A stretch of DNA of 64,000 bases from Xanthobacteraceae bacterium (GTDB taxonomy: Bacteria; Pseudomonadota; Alphaproteobacteria; Rhizobiales; Xanthobacteraceae), in the NCBI GenBank assembly GCA_030037885.1, contig JASHPU010000027.1:1-64000 (forward strand), read 5' to 3'. Position 1 is the first letter of the stretch, and each line of letters opens with the position of its first letter. Of this stretch, positions 38,030 to 46,957 are shown piece after piece. The translations under genes were made by a program, and so were the position numbers. The notes beneath the pieces were generated by a model, which saw only the letters and a program-made list of their open reading frames with translations, did no database searches and was not told the DNA's origin.

Positions 38030-38763
38030 TGCAGCTCCTCCTCCGGCAATTGCAAATCGACCTGGACGCCGCCGCCGTCGTGCTCTTTGCCGAGCGTTTC
38101 AAGGTCGCGCCACGAGGCTGCGACCGTCGCTTTCAGCTTGAACACGGCGTCTTTGAGCACCAGGCGCACGCCGCCGACACCATCACGGACCGCGGCTGCG
38201 GCGATCTCGTCGGCGCGCAGCGCCAGCGCGTCGATCGCCGCGAGCTGCGGCTCGAGCATCCGCTCAATGACGCTCTTCACCTCGTCGATCGCGACGAGCT
38301 GCGCGGAGCGCTCGCCGAAGTCGAGTGCCTTGATCGCCGCCTCGTATTGCGTCTTGCGCTTCTGCGCTTCGGAAAACGTTTCGCCCGATCCGTCCTTCTG
38401 TGGCGACGCGATGCCACTTTGCGACGCTGCCGCAGATTGCGGTAGCGTTGACACCGCAGCCGCAGTTTGAGGTAGCGCGCTGTCGGCTCCGTCATCGGCG
38501 CGCAGCGCCCGCACGGTAGACGCCGCCTGCACTTTCGATAGATCGCTCGTTTCCCCGACCAGCCGATCATATTGCGCTACGTTGACGAGCTTCACGCCGC
38601 TAGAGCCCGGGCGCGTCTGCAATCCTCTATCGCGTACGAGCCTCGCAACCTTTTCGCTGATCGTCTGCTTCGTGACGCCCTTCGCTTTGGCGAGATCACT
38701 CACGGACAGCCACGGACCGCCGTTGGTGTCGCTTGCGCTGATCGTTTGCTCGCCCACGGTCAT
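38026..38763 (-). CDS. terS: Probable terminase small subunit
   Basis: A 245-residue protein whose stop overlaps the terL start (ATGA), the usual place for the DNA-recognition subunit. The N-terminal helix-turn-helix reads PWLSVSDLAKAKGVTKQTIS, followed by EKVARLVRDRGLQTRPGSSG. The middle has an Ala/Ser/Gln-rich linker with the repeated word LPQTAAAVSTLPQSAAA. The C-terminal part (SEAQKRKTQYEAAIKALDFG) resembles Nu1-like small subunits. ATG 38763 is preferred over longer upstream frames. Confidence 0.75.
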   Translation of the reverse strand: MTVGEQTISASDTNGGPWLSVSDLAKAKGVTKQTISEKVARLVRDRGLQTRPGSSGVKLVNVAQYDRLVGETSDLSKVQAASTVRALRADDGADSALPQTAAAVSTLPQSAAASQSGIASPQKDGSGETFSEAQKRKTQYEAAIKALDFGERSAQLVAIDEVKSVIERMLEPQLAAIDALALRADEIAAAAVRDGVGGVRLVLKDAVFKLKATVAASWRDLETLGKEHDGGGVQVDLQLPEEELQ

Positions 38764-39373
38764 TGCGACGGTCCCGCCAAGCTCGACGCGCGCGGCAGCG
38801 CGATCAAAAAAGGCGCTAGCAGGCAGCAAGGGCTAACCGGACCACGACGCGCGGCGCTTATCCCTCCCCACGCGGAAGGGCTAGCACCGGTGTCGCTCAA
38901 TCGACTTGTCAGGTTGCCGTCAGGCAACAAGGCGTCAGTCCTGTAAGGCGCGTCAGGGCAGCTTTTTGATGATTTAACTAGCGCTTTGTCGGGCCGCCGC
39001 GCGTGCGCATGGGGCGGGGGTGCAGGAAGGACCCGCGCCACTTTTTTTCGCTCCGCCAGAGGGGCGCCGGGGCTGTGACCGGCGCCTTCGATCGCGGAAC
39101 GCCGCTGAGCACGATTGCGCGACGGGGCGCCGCGGAGCACGATTGCGCGACGGGCCGGCCCTTCCGTAGCTCCGGCCGCGATCGCGCCTGATGCCACGCT
39201 AATGCCGACGCGGCGGACACAAGCGGGCGAAAGGCAGTGCCGCCGAGATTTGCAAGCCCATGGGGAGGGTGACCCTCCCATGAGCATCGGACCGTGGGGG
39301 AATGGCCTGCGCGACAACGCGCCAGAGCGTGCGCACCATCGCGCCGATAGAAAATTAGCGTGATAACCCCCGA
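38764..39373. other. Non-coding gap in the element with a 28-bp-spaced repeat
   Basis: About 610 bases without a convincing gene. The minus-strand frames are Arg/Ser/Ala-rich and lack good starts. GCCGC(T/G)GAGCACGATTGCGCGACGGG occurs at 39101-39126 and again at 39129-39154. The gap separates the packaging genes from the replication-type gene and could hold a cos/pac site or an origin, but this is only position-based. Confidence 0.45.
39101..39154. repeat. Two tandem 28-bp units before the terminase genes
   Basis: Two near-identical 26-base copies, centred on GAGCACGATTGCGCGACGGG and spaced by 28 bases. They lie upstream of terS in the direction of transcription, where packaging or regulatory sites often occur. 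Confidence 0.75.
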
Positions 39374-40129
39374 TCATTCGCCGGCTCCCACGCTGAGACG
39401 CTTCGGCGGAAACAAGCTCGGAAGCCAAAAGCCACGGCGGCGTTCGCCTCCTACGATCGCCTCATCAACAGGCGGCATGCCATCGAGACCACGGAAGGCA
39501 TTCCATGCGATAGCAGCCTTTGAGCCTTCCCAAACAAACCGGCAGCCGCCGTCTTGAGCTGCTCTCCCAAACAGGGTCAGTGCTTCCTCGCCAAGCCCTT
39601 CTTCGGGAAGACACGCTTGCGCCGCCGTGGGGGAAACTTTTGAAAGGGGTTTTATAGATTCGTTATTTTTTAGATTATTTCCTTTATATGCATGCGGGTT
39701 AACCGCTTGCGGTTCAGCCGCTTGCGGTTCAGCCGCTTGCGGTTTACCCGCTTCCGGTTCAACCGCGGAAAACCCATTGGACTCAATCACATCTACTGCA
39801 GCCTTCACGTCTTCAGGCATGCCGACAAGATAAGCAAAGGCTCCCCACAGACCGCTGTCCTGGCGCGTCTGGTAACGGGCCATGTATCCCGCGGCAGTCG
39901 CTTCGCGGAACATCCGGGCCATTTTTTCCCGACCAAGCTGCCCGACGGATTCGTGAGCCAGTTCCTTCGCCAGCGCGGGCGGCCGAATGCGCCATCCCTT
40001 CGGCTTTGATAGGATCAACGCCACCATCGTTCTCGTATCCGCACTGAGACGACGGTCGCGCAGAAGTGTATTCGGCAGCACCGTGTAGGGCTGGCCTTTT
40101 GCAGGCCGAATGATCGCGCCGTCGTTCAT
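39374..40129 (-). CDS. Replication-type helix-turn-helix protein
   Basis: A 251-residue protein starting MNDGAIIRPAKGQPYTVLPN. It has a winged-helix-like part (LLRDRRLSADTRTMVALILS, KPKGWRIRPPALAKELAHES) of the kind found at the start of prophage replication-initiation or helix-turn-helix proteins in rhizobial genomes. After residue 125 comes a run of near-repeats (KPQAAEPQAAEPQAVNPHA) encoded by 15-bp DNA units. The C terminus (FVWEGSKAAIAWNAFRGLDG) is conserved in related phage proteins. The start overlaps the preceding gene by ATGA. Confidence 0.6.
   Translation of the reverse strand: MNDGAIIRPAKGQPYTVLPNTLLRDRRLSADTRTMVALILSKPKGWRIRPPALAKELAHESVGQLGREKMARMFREATAAGYMARYQTRQDSGLWGAFAYLVGMPEDVKAAVDVIESNGFSAVEPEAGKPQAAEPQAAEPQAVNPHAYKGNNLKNNESIKPLSKVSPTAAQACLPEEGLGEEALTLFGRAAQDGGCRFVWEGSKAAIAWNAFRGLDGMPPVDEAIVGGERRRGFWLPSLFPPKRLSVGAGE
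39703..39762. repeat. Four 15-bp tandem units in the helix-turn-helix gene
   Basis: Units of CCGCTTGCGGTTCAG: two exact copies, then two diverged ones (CCGCTTGCGGTTTAC, CCGCTTCCGGTTCAA). They encode the AEPQA-type linker repeat and keep the frame. Confidence 0.85.
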
Positions 40130-40749
40130 TTGCCGGGCAGGCGGGTCGCCTCGCCCTCCTCGATCGCGGAAGGCAGCGCGGCGGCCATAGGAACGCCGCG
40201 AGCGGGCTTTGCCGCACCGGGGCAACTGTCAGCACTCCCGTTCGCGCTCGCGAGCCGGCGCCGTTCTGGCGCGGCTCGCGCCGGGAGATCGGCCGAAGCG
40301 GCAAACTCCGCCGCCACGCCGATCTCGGTTAGAAATCGCGCGCGCATTGTCTTGCGGGCCTTCGCCCAGGCTATATGCAGCGCGGCGAGTTCGCGTTGCC
40401 GAAGCTTCTCTTGCCCCAACTTGCCACCGGCCCGCATGCGGTCGATTGCGGCAGCGCCGGCACGCGCCATGCCGGCGCGCGTGCCGAGCGCAATGCGCTG
40501 GATAACGTCGGGCCGCATCCTGGAGCGCCGAATACCCTCAGTTTGGCGCTGTCGGACGGCAGGATCGGCAAGGAGCGCGCGCGTGCGTGCGCCGGCAGCG
40601 GCGCGGGCTTCTGCCGTCCACTGCGTGGCGGCACGCTCTGCCGCGATAGCGCGCGCCTCAGGCGTCCATCGCGCCATGGCCCGTGCCCGCGCTGCTTCGC
40701 GGAAAGCTTCCGTCTTGCGGCCGTCTATTTTTGCCGGGACGCTTGTCAT
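40126..40749 (-). CDS. Unknown Arg/Ala-rich element protein
   Basis: A 207-residue, strongly basic and helical protein without a family I know. Repeated words such as ARARAMARWTPEARAIAAER and ATQWTAEARAAAGARTRAL suggest an internal duplication of about 20 residues, of the kind seen in NUMOD-type or HNH-associated DNA-binding helices. It overlaps the genes on both sides (ATGA at 40126 and at 40746), so it belongs to a tight transcription unit. Confidence 0.6.
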   Translation of the reverse strand: MTSVPAKIDGRKTEAFREAARARAMARWTPEARAIAAERAATQWTAEARAAAGARTRALLADPAVRQRQTEGIRRSRMRPDVIQRIALGTRAGMARAGAAAIDRMRAGGKLGQEKLRQRELAALHIAWAKARKTMRARFLTEIGVAAEFAASADLPARAAPERRRLASANGSADSCPGAAKPARGVPMAAALPSAIEEGEATRLPGK

Positions 40750-41144
40750 TGTTTTGCCGCCCCGTGACACGCACGCGCGACAACCGCGTCAGCCCATTCC
40801 TTCATGCGCGCGCAGAGCGCCGTGGCCTGCGCACCATCGGGCGAAAGCAAAAACTCTTCCGCGCGAGCGTCCGACATGGGCGCGCCGTTGTTGCGCAGAA
40901 TTTCCGCCACGTGCTCGGCATAGTCGGCGTATTGTTCAGCGCTTGTGATCGGCGGTGTGTGGCCGAACAACCAGATCATGCGCAAGAATTGCGGCGCAAG
41001 AGCTCGCTCGGCAGGATCCGTGATCCGATCCTGAAAATGTGCCAGCGCGCCGACCACCCGATCGGCGACCGCGGCATCGAACGTTACGGGCTTTAGCTCC
41101 GCCTCATCGGGGCTTGCGGTGTTTTTTTTCGCTGGCCGTGGCAT
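40746..41144 (-). CDS. Unknown element protein
   Basis: A 132-residue protein beginning MPRPAKKNTASPDEAELKPV and mostly helical (ALAHFQDRITDPAERALAPQ, EQYADYAEHVAEILRNN). No family was recognised. It starts 10 bases after the tape-measure-like gene and overlaps the next gene by ATGA. A role in DNA replication or in the tail cannot be decided. Confidence 0.6.
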   Translation of the reverse strand: MPRPAKKNTASPDEAELKPVTFDAAVADRVVGALAHFQDRITDPAERALAPQFLRMIWLFGHTPPITSAEQYADYAEHVAEILRNNGAPMSDARAEEFLLSPDGAQATALCARMKEWADAVVARACHGAAKQ

Positions 41145-41153
41145 GTAGCCATC

Positions 41154-43043
41154 CTAACGGCCAACGTCCGGCCAGCTGCGGCCCAGATCGCCGGTCGTGC
41201 CGCGGACCTTAACGCCCGAAATGTCGCCGTCGAGATAAGTGTCGGCCCAGGTATTCAGGTCATGGTCGATCGTGACGTGGACATTGAGCGTGGCGTCGCC
41301 GGCGAGCTGCGCCTTCGGCGTTTCGGCCGGGGACGCCATGGCAACCGGCTGATCGCTTTCCCAAAGCCCCTTCGCCCAAGGCGCGCCTTGATAGTGTCGC
41401 GCCAGAGTTTCATCGATCTGTTTGGTGCCTTGAGCAAAGGCATCCTGTGTTGCCAGATAGAAAGGCAACGCCGGCCCCTCGACGCCAAACCGCGCAAATT
41501 TAAGCGGCGCGCGCATGACGGTGCCCAGCCAAGTTTCCGCAGTGGCAAACCGGCCCAGAAGATTGATTGCGACCGCGTCGAGCCCGAGGCCCGCGCCAGC
41601 GCTGCCGACGGCCAGGCCGCGAGAAAGCGCTTGTTGCACCGCCGGCGACTTCGCCGCGGCATCGGCCATGTGCCCCATGCTCGACGCGAGATAATTCATG
41701 GCATCGATCGCCGGCGGCATCAGTGGACCACCGGCGACTTGCAGCAAATTCTTGAGCTGCGCCGTAAAGCTCGATAAGGCGACATACGGATCTTTGTTCA
41801 TGAACGTATCGGCGGCTGCCAAGCCCTCCGCGCCCGCGGATATGCGCCAGTCTTTCTCGATCCGCGGTTGTTGCGTCTCGAGGACATCCATGAATTGCTG
41901 CGCGGTTTGATCGCGGAACACGATCGCAGTCTCGGAAAGGATTTTCTGCCGATCAGTGATACCCTTACGGGTCAATGCCGGAAGCCAAATTTCCTGCGCC
42001 CAACGGTACGGGTCGGTCGCGAACAATTCCCAGCCCTTGACCGCACCTGGGCGCCATTTCGTGACAATGCCCGCCTTCGAAGTTTGGTAGGTGCCCGGGT
42101 TGAGAAGATCGAGATTCTTCAGCTCGTTATAGGCGACGGCGCGCCCTCTGCCGCCGACGATCGTGGCATACGCGGTGCCGAACGCCTTGCCGGCCGAGGA
42201 GCCGCCCATTTCCTGAGCGAATGTCGGCGCCGTCTTTAGAAAAAACTCATCCGACAGCGACTGCGATGCCCCGCGGGCATATTTGACCATGGCGTAGAAG
42301 TCGGTCGGGCGCAGCGTATCGCCGAAAGCATTGAGCGCCTTTGCCATCAGGTCCATGTTTTTGGTGAACCGTGGCAGATCCCGCGTGGCGCCCTTGATTT
42401 CCTCGCTCTTGATGAGCTTGTCAAAATCCTCGTCGAGTTCCTCCTTTTGCTCCGGATGGGCGCCTTCGGCGACGACGCGCAGCTTGGCGAGCGGTTCGAT
42501 CAGCTTCGCGGCTTCCTCGTAGGAGCCGACGATGGAACGCGCATTACGCAGCATATGGAGCGCCGTGGTCTGCGACACCGCCGGTACTTCGGCGGAGACT
42601 TTGGCGGCAGCCTTTTCCGCTTCGCCGATCTCGCCGGGAGTCATTCCCGCCGTTTCCATCCGCACGCGCTCGTGCTGGCGGGTCGCCGCGGCACTTGCGG
42701 TGGCCTCGACGGTCCTTTCGACGGCCGTATACGCAGTCATCGCCGCAATGCCGGAGCCGAGTGCGCGGCTGAAACCGGAAATGCTCGCCATGTTCCTGCC
42801 GAATATCTTGTCCAGGCGCGCCATGCGGCCGTGCAGCGTATCGGCGGCGCGCGCTGCGCGGCCGAGCGACGCCTCATTGCGATCGACCGCCGACGCGACA
42901 TTGAGAAAGTCGCGGCCAACGCCGCCGATGCGCTTGCCGGCCGCAGCGAGCCGATCGAACCGCGCCCCGACTTTGTCGAACACCGCGCCGGTCTTGTCCG
43001 CCGCGGAAATGACAAGCTCGGCCTGCAGTTTCTTCTCAGCCAC
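41154..43043 (-). CDS. Phage tail tape-measure-like protein
   Basis: A 629-residue protein with the start typical of tail-length tape measures: LVISAADKTGAVFDKVGARF, then Ala/Gly-rich amphipathic helices. Hydrophobic segments occur at about 90-110 (FSRALGSGIAAMTAYTAVER) and in the last third (GLAVGSAGAGLGLDAVAINL). The C terminus (NVHVTIDHDLNTWADTYLDG) is beta-rich. The length corresponds to a short tail. No sheath, tube or baseplate genes were recognised beside it, so the call is tentative. Confidence 0.6.
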   Translation of the reverse strand: MAEKKLQAELVISAADKTGAVFDKVGARFDRLAAAGKRIGGVGRDFLNVASAVDRNEASLGRAARAADTLHGRMARLDKIFGRNMASISGFSRALGSGIAAMTAYTAVERTVEATASAAATRQHERVRMETAGMTPGEIGEAEKAAAKVSAEVPAVSQTTALHMLRNARSIVGSYEEAAKLIEPLAKLRVVAEGAHPEQKEELDEDFDKLIKSEEIKGATRDLPRFTKNMDLMAKALNAFGDTLRPTDFYAMVKYARGASQSLSDEFFLKTAPTFAQEMGGSSAGKAFGTAYATIVGGRGRAVAYNELKNLDLLNPGTYQTSKAGIVTKWRPGAVKGWELFATDPYRWAQEIWLPALTRKGITDRQKILSETAIVFRDQTAQQFMDVLETQQPRIEKDWRISAGAEGLAAADTFMNKDPYVALSSFTAQLKNLLQVAGGPLMPPAIDAMNYLASSMGHMADAAAKSPAVQQALSRGLAVGSAGAGLGLDAVAINLLGRFATAETWLGTVMRAPLKFARFGVEGPALPFYLATQDAFAQGTKQIDETLARHYQGAPWAKGLWESDQPVAMASPAETPKAQLAGDATLNVHVTIDHDLNTWADTYLDGDISGVKVRGTTGDLGRSWPDVGR

Positions 43044-43301
43044 AGCGTCCTCCCGACGTTGGTCCGCCCGCGGCGAAGCCCGCGCGGCGCCGAGGGGCCG
43101 TGTTCCTTAACCCCCAGCGCCGCGCTGCGCAGCGCGTTGCGTGCCGTCGCGTCATCCGCACGCGGCGGCAGCCCGGGCAGCTGGCGGCTCGGATCAAAGC
43201 GAGGCGCAACGCGCGGACCTGAACATGTGCGGCGCATGCGCTTCGATCAAAAAATCCGGCGATCATTGCCATCGTCACGAAGCCTTTCTATTTGCACGTA
43301 C

Positions 43302-45437
43302 TCAATAAGTGAAATGCGCAACGACTATGATGTGGCCCGCCGCGCCATTGCCGCCGGCGGAGCCATTCGACCCAGACGCGCCCGTCCCGCCGGCGCCGAC
43401 CGCGTATGTGTAGCTGGAGGCGAGCGAATAGATGATTATCTTGAAGGTTGCCCCGGCACTGCCGCCTGCGCCCGAGTTCGCCTGCGTAGCGTCCATCACG
43501 CCACCGCCACCGCCACCGGAGCCAGTATTTGCTGCTGCGCTTTGTCCGGAACCATTGGGACCGGCGCCGCCGCCGGCGCCGCCGAGGGTGCTGTTGCCGC
43601 CGGCCCCGCCGGCCTGATCTTCGTTGTCTGTGGGGGCATTCTGTGGGCCTCCGGAGCCCGTGCCGCCATTGACTTCTAAGATGTTAATCACACCAATAAT
43701 GCCGCTCCCGGAGGATATCCCGCCAGCGCCTATGGCATTACCGTCGCCGCCGCCGCCGCCTCCTCCAGCTTCATAATTCGGCGACGTGCACGCCGCCCCC
43801 GACGCGCTCCAGCACGTATTGCCGCCGCCCGTTCCGGCTGTCGCATTATTGCCGCCGCCGCCGCCGCCGCCGCCGCCGATCAGCGTCACTTCAAGCCACA
43901 GCGCGCCAGTCGGCGTCGTGTAGGTACCGTTGTCCGCCGAGCCGTAAACGCCGAAGTTGCACTCCGTCGCCGTCGTCGAAATGATATCGCAGACTTGCGG
44001 AATGGACGTGCTCTGATTTTGCAGCGCCACGTTCGCCATGCACGGCATGGTGCTTGAGCAGCCGCTGTTGGTGATGCCGACGACATCGCCAGCGGTGCCG
44101 CCTGAAACCGTCGTGGTGTTGACGGTGACCCCGGTCGCCACACCGCCAATCGCTGACAACTTGCCGCCACTCGCCGTGATCGTCGTGCCATCGGGTTCGC
44201 ATGCGCCGAGCTGCGTCGCCGAGCAGGTCGTGGCGTTGAGCGTCGTGCCGGACCAATTGAGCGTCGAGCCGAGCGTGACCTGTTCGGCGTTCGCCGCCGA
44301 GCCGGTCGGATTGGCCCAGATCGCGCCGGCGGCAAGCTGCGGCAGGTTGCCCAGCGTAACAAAATTGGCACCGGAGAATGTCGGCGTACCGGCAATCGTG
44401 CCGGAGAGTGTACCGCCCGAGAACGTGCCGCCGCTGATCGTCGGGGCCGTGCCGAGCACGATGGAGCCGGAGCCGGTGACGCCGTTGGCGAGGTTCGCCG
44501 CCGCGATCTGGCTGCCGGCGATCTGATACTGGCCGCTGATGTTGACGTTGCCGGTAGCCGGCGCACTCTCGTTGACCCCCAGCGCGCTGACATTGACGCT
44601 ATTGCAGTTGAGCTGCTGGCTGCCCGTGCCGACATTGCAGACGGACTGCCCGTTCTTGTTCTGCAAATAGATATCGTAGGCCGAGCCATATCCGGTGAGG
44701 ACCGCGCCGTTCGTGCTCGACCCAGCGATCGTGCCGGCGCCGTTGGCGAGGCTCGGCACGCCGCCGGTGAACAGGGTGCCGCCGCTGAAAGTGCTAGCGC
44801 CGGAATAGGTGTTGTTGCCGTTGAGCAGCGGCACCGTGGCGCCGCTGGTGCCGATATTGACGGCCGCGGCCGAGCCGAAGCCGGCGAGGCCATTGCCGTA
44901 GCCGAGATCGGCGCCGCCGAACTGATATTGCCCGGTTCCCGTCACATTGACGTTGGCATTGCTGACAGTTTGGGTGGCGGTCCAAACATTGGCGTTGTTG
45001 AGATTGAGCGAGACGATGCCGAGACTGCTGATGAAGAGCGTCGCGTTGTCGCCCTGCACGCAGCCGACCGCGCTGACCGTCGCCGCGGGACACTGTGCCG
45101 GCGCGAGGCCGCCGGACAGCGCGCTGAACGGCAGGGACCCCCACGCCGCCGCGGCCGATGAGCCTGCGACCGGCACATTGCCGGCGGCCGGCGTGCCGCT
45201 GATGGCGACGCCATTGAGTTTCAGGACCGACGGATTGGGATAAGCGCCGCCGAGGTCGCCGCCCGCGGCGCCGCCCTTCTGTACGAAGGTGCCGAGGATG
45301 GGATTGAGATAATCGTCGACCCACGACCCGAACGAGCCGGTGCCGGCGTCAGGCAGCGGCAGCGCCGGTTGCGCCAGCGCCGCACCAGCGCTCATGATGA
45401 TCTGCCAGCAGATCAGCCAGGGGATAATTCTGCGCAT
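43302..45437 (-). CDS. Exported glycine-rich fibre-like protein
   Basis: A 711-residue, low-complexity protein. It begins with an apparent signal peptide (IIPWLICWQIIMSAGAALAQ). The body is a long beta-helix-like run of short Gly/Ser/Thr/Asn repeats (for example SGGTFSGGTLSGTIAGTPTF). The C-terminal 170 residues are extremely Gly-rich with pure Gly stretches, like the glycine-rich domain of tail fibres, and end AAGHIIVVAHFTY. The length, repeats and place next to a tape-measure-like gene suggest a tail fibre, but a Sec signal peptide is unusual for one. A secreted adhesin is the alternative. Confidence 0.65.
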   Translation of the reverse strand: MRRIIPWLICWQIIMSAGAALAQPALPLPDAGTGSFGSWVDDYLNPILGTFVQKGGAAGGDLGGAYPNPSVLKLNGVAISGTPAAGNVPVAGSSAAAAWGSLPFSALSGGLAPAQCPAATVSAVGCVQGDNATLFISSLGIVSLNLNNANVWTATQTVSNANVNVTGTGQYQFGGADLGYGNGLAGFGSAAAVNIGTSGATVPLLNGNNTYSGASTFSGGTLFTGGVPSLANGAGTIAGSSTNGAVLTGYGSAYDIYLQNKNGQSVCNVGTGSQQLNCNSVNVSALGVNESAPATGNVNISGQYQIAGSQIAAANLANGVTGSGSIVLGTAPTISGGTFSGGTLSGTIAGTPTFSGANFVTLGNLPQLAAGAIWANPTGSAANAEQVTLGSTLNWSGTTLNATTCSATQLGACEPDGTTITASGGKLSAIGGVATGVTVNTTTVSGGTAGDVVGITNSGCSSTMPCMANVALQNQSTSIPQVCDIISTTATECNFGVYGSADNGTYTTPTGALWLEVTLIGGGGGGGGGNNATAGTGGGNTCWSASGAACTSPNYEAGGGGGGGDGNAIGAGGISSGSGIIGVINILEVNGGTGSGGPQNAPTDNEDQAGGAGGNSTLGGAGGGAGPNGSGQSAAANTGSGGGGGGVMDATQANSGAGGSAGATFKIIIYSLASSYTYAVGAGGTGASGSNGSAGGNGAAGHIIVVAHFTY

Positions 45438-45451
45438 GTTCGCCAGGCCTT

Positions 45452-45691
45452 TCAGTTTGACGTTTTCGGGACCGATCGTCGGCACTTGCGCGCGTTGGGG
45501 CGCCAAATATCAGGCGCCGCAAAGACATCAGATAACGACCAGGCGTCACAGGCTGCACGCCGGGGTGCGCGCGGGCCGTTTGCTTGATGGTGAGCCCATG
45601 GTTGCGAACGCCCATCGGCGGCCTTGTTTTGTGCCAGCGTCGGCAACGCTGCGAGTAGCGCAGCGCCGAACAGCAAAGCGATCTTCTTCAT
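45452..45691 (-). CDS. Possible small exported protein
   Basis: A 79-residue frame beginning MKKIALLFGAALLAALPTLA, a textbook signal peptide. The remainder has little pattern and overlaps another open frame in the same direction, so the gene may be frameshifted after about residue 25. It lies just upstream of the fibre-like gene. Confidence 0.35.
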   Translation of the reverse strand: MKKIALLFGAALLAALPTLAQNKAADGRSQPWAHHQANGPRAPRRAACDAWSLSDVFAAPDIWRPNARKCRRSVPKTSN

Positions 45692-45706
45692 TTTTGGACG
45701 CCCCCT

Positions 45707-46486
45707 TCAGGTCGCCGCGGCCACGCCGGCCGCGGTTAGGGTGAAGACCGGATCAAACAAATTCGCACCGCTCGGCCGGACCCAGCCTTGCGAAAAGGCG
45801 TAGGCGTAGCCCGCGATCAGATCTTCAGGCGCAAACGTGTTGTCGCCGACCGTGCCGATGAAAGCCGGAGCAATTGCCGAGAGCTCGAACACGCCGCTCA
45901 GCGCCGCGCCGCCCTGGGCAACGGCGGCGTCGACGAGTCGCTGCCCGGATGCGGCCGATGTCGGCGCGGTGCCCGACGCCGCGGCGAAGCCGGCTTGTTC
46001 GAGCGTGTACGTCGTCACGCCGTTGAGCGTGTGCCCTTGCGTGAGCCAGGCGGCATTGACGGCAAAGGCGAGCCCGGCGACGAGATCGGTCAGGCTGTAG
46101 CCCGCGGCGAAGAATGCGGACTGCACCGCGCCGGCAAAATTCTTTGGCACGGCCGCGGGATCGTGGATAAACAACAGGTCGGCGTTGCCGGCACTGGCAC
46201 TGCCCGCCTGCACCGGGCCGAAAGTCATCGGCCCAAGCGTGAGCACTTTGCCGGTCCAGTCTTGCACCTGAGCGATCGCGGTATCGGTATCCAGATCGAA
46301 GATTTGCATGCCCTTGGCGACTGAGCCGGGATTCGCCGACTGCATCTGGATCGAAGTCGACGACGCCACGAACCGGCCGGCAGTGACGAAAACGCCGGGA
46401 ATGAAAAACGGAGACGGCCGTCCTGGCCGGCCACCGGCATTGACTATTTGCGTGAGCAGCGCTTGCGCGGATTGCTGTGCTGACAT
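45707..46486 (-). CDS. Unknown element protein, perhaps structural
   Basis: A 259-residue, beta-rich protein, with many Ala, Gly and Thr and almost no Cys. Parts such as FFIPGVFVTAGRFVASSTSI and AKGMQIFDLDTDTAIAQVQD resemble decoration or minor tail proteins in style, but no family was recognised. In the second half FAGAVQSAFFAAGYSLTDLV and AGYAYAFSQGWVRPSGANLF look like an internal duplication. It lies in the run of genes before the fibre. Confidence 0.6.
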   Translation of the reverse strand: MSAQQSAQALLTQIVNAGGRPGRPSPFFIPGVFVTAGRFVASSTSIQMQSANPGSVAKGMQIFDLDTDTAIAQVQDWTGKVLTLGPMTFGPVQAGSASAGNADLLFIHDPAAVPKNFAGAVQSAFFAAGYSLTDLVAGLAFAVNAAWLTQGHTLNGVTTYTLEQAGFAAASGTAPTSAASGQRLVDAAVAQGGAALSGVFELSAIAPAFIGTVGDNTFAPEDLIAGYAYAFSQGWVRPSGANLFDPVFTLTAAGVAAAT

Positions 46487-46501
46487 GGTTCTAGGCCTCC
46501 C

Positions 46502-46957
46502 CTATCGCCTTGCCGCCGCGAGCACGCGCCCGCGTGGCGTCCATGGCGTCGCCGCGCTTCGCGCACCGCCGCTCCGCCCCGCTTTCAGGTTGCGCACATG
46601 CTCGATCGCGGGCGCGGCCTTTGCCGTTGACTGAGGAAATTGCGCCAAAAGCTGGCGTGCGACGGCCTTGGCCAAGCCAACGTCACGGCCGTCCGCCGCG
46701 TCCGGTGCGACCTCCCGGTGAATCGCTTCAATGTCACCCAACAGGGCTGGACCAGCACCCGACGCCTGCAGCGCGATTTGACGCTGCACGGCCTCGGCAA
46801 GGCCGCCAGCACTGCGCTCCGGTTCGCCGCGTCCAGGTGCCGCGGCCGGCATCGCATCGCGAATAGCAGCTGGATCGATACCCCGCGTTCGATCCGCGGT
46901 CGCCAATTGCGGCAATGCCGCATGCGCGTGGATAAATGCTAGGCCGTGGCGCATCAT
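46502..46957 (-). CDS. Unknown element protein
   Basis: A 151-residue Ala-rich, helical protein whose ATG overlaps the upstream gene's stop (ATGATG). Residues such as GLAEAVQRQIALQASGAGPA and VGLAKAVARQLLAQF form two similar segments (GLAxAVxRQ), perhaps a repeat. No family was recognised. The overlap is the main support for it being real. Confidence 0.5.
   Translation of the reverse strand: MMRHGLAFIHAHAALPQLATADRTRGIDPAAIRDAMPAAAPGRGEPERSAGGLAEAVQRQIALQASGAGPALLGDIEAIHREVAPDAADGRDVGLAKAVARQLLAQFPQSTAKAAPAIEHVRNLKAGRSGGARSAATPWTPRGRVLAAARR

Noticed and set aside
38760-39428. Leftward 222-codon frame across the gap before the terminase genes
   Set aside because: Ser/Arg/Pro-rich, overlaps the ends of both flanking genes, and looks like non-coding DNA with repeats.
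39696-39770. Possible CRISPR-like array of short repeats
   Set aside because: The 15-bp units are directly tandem without spacers and lie in frame inside a coding sequence, so they encode a linker repeat.
43036-43278. Small leftward frame between the fibre-like and tape-measure-like genes
   Set aside because: Cys/Arg-rich composition with no family, and overlapping alternative frames. Not enough support.
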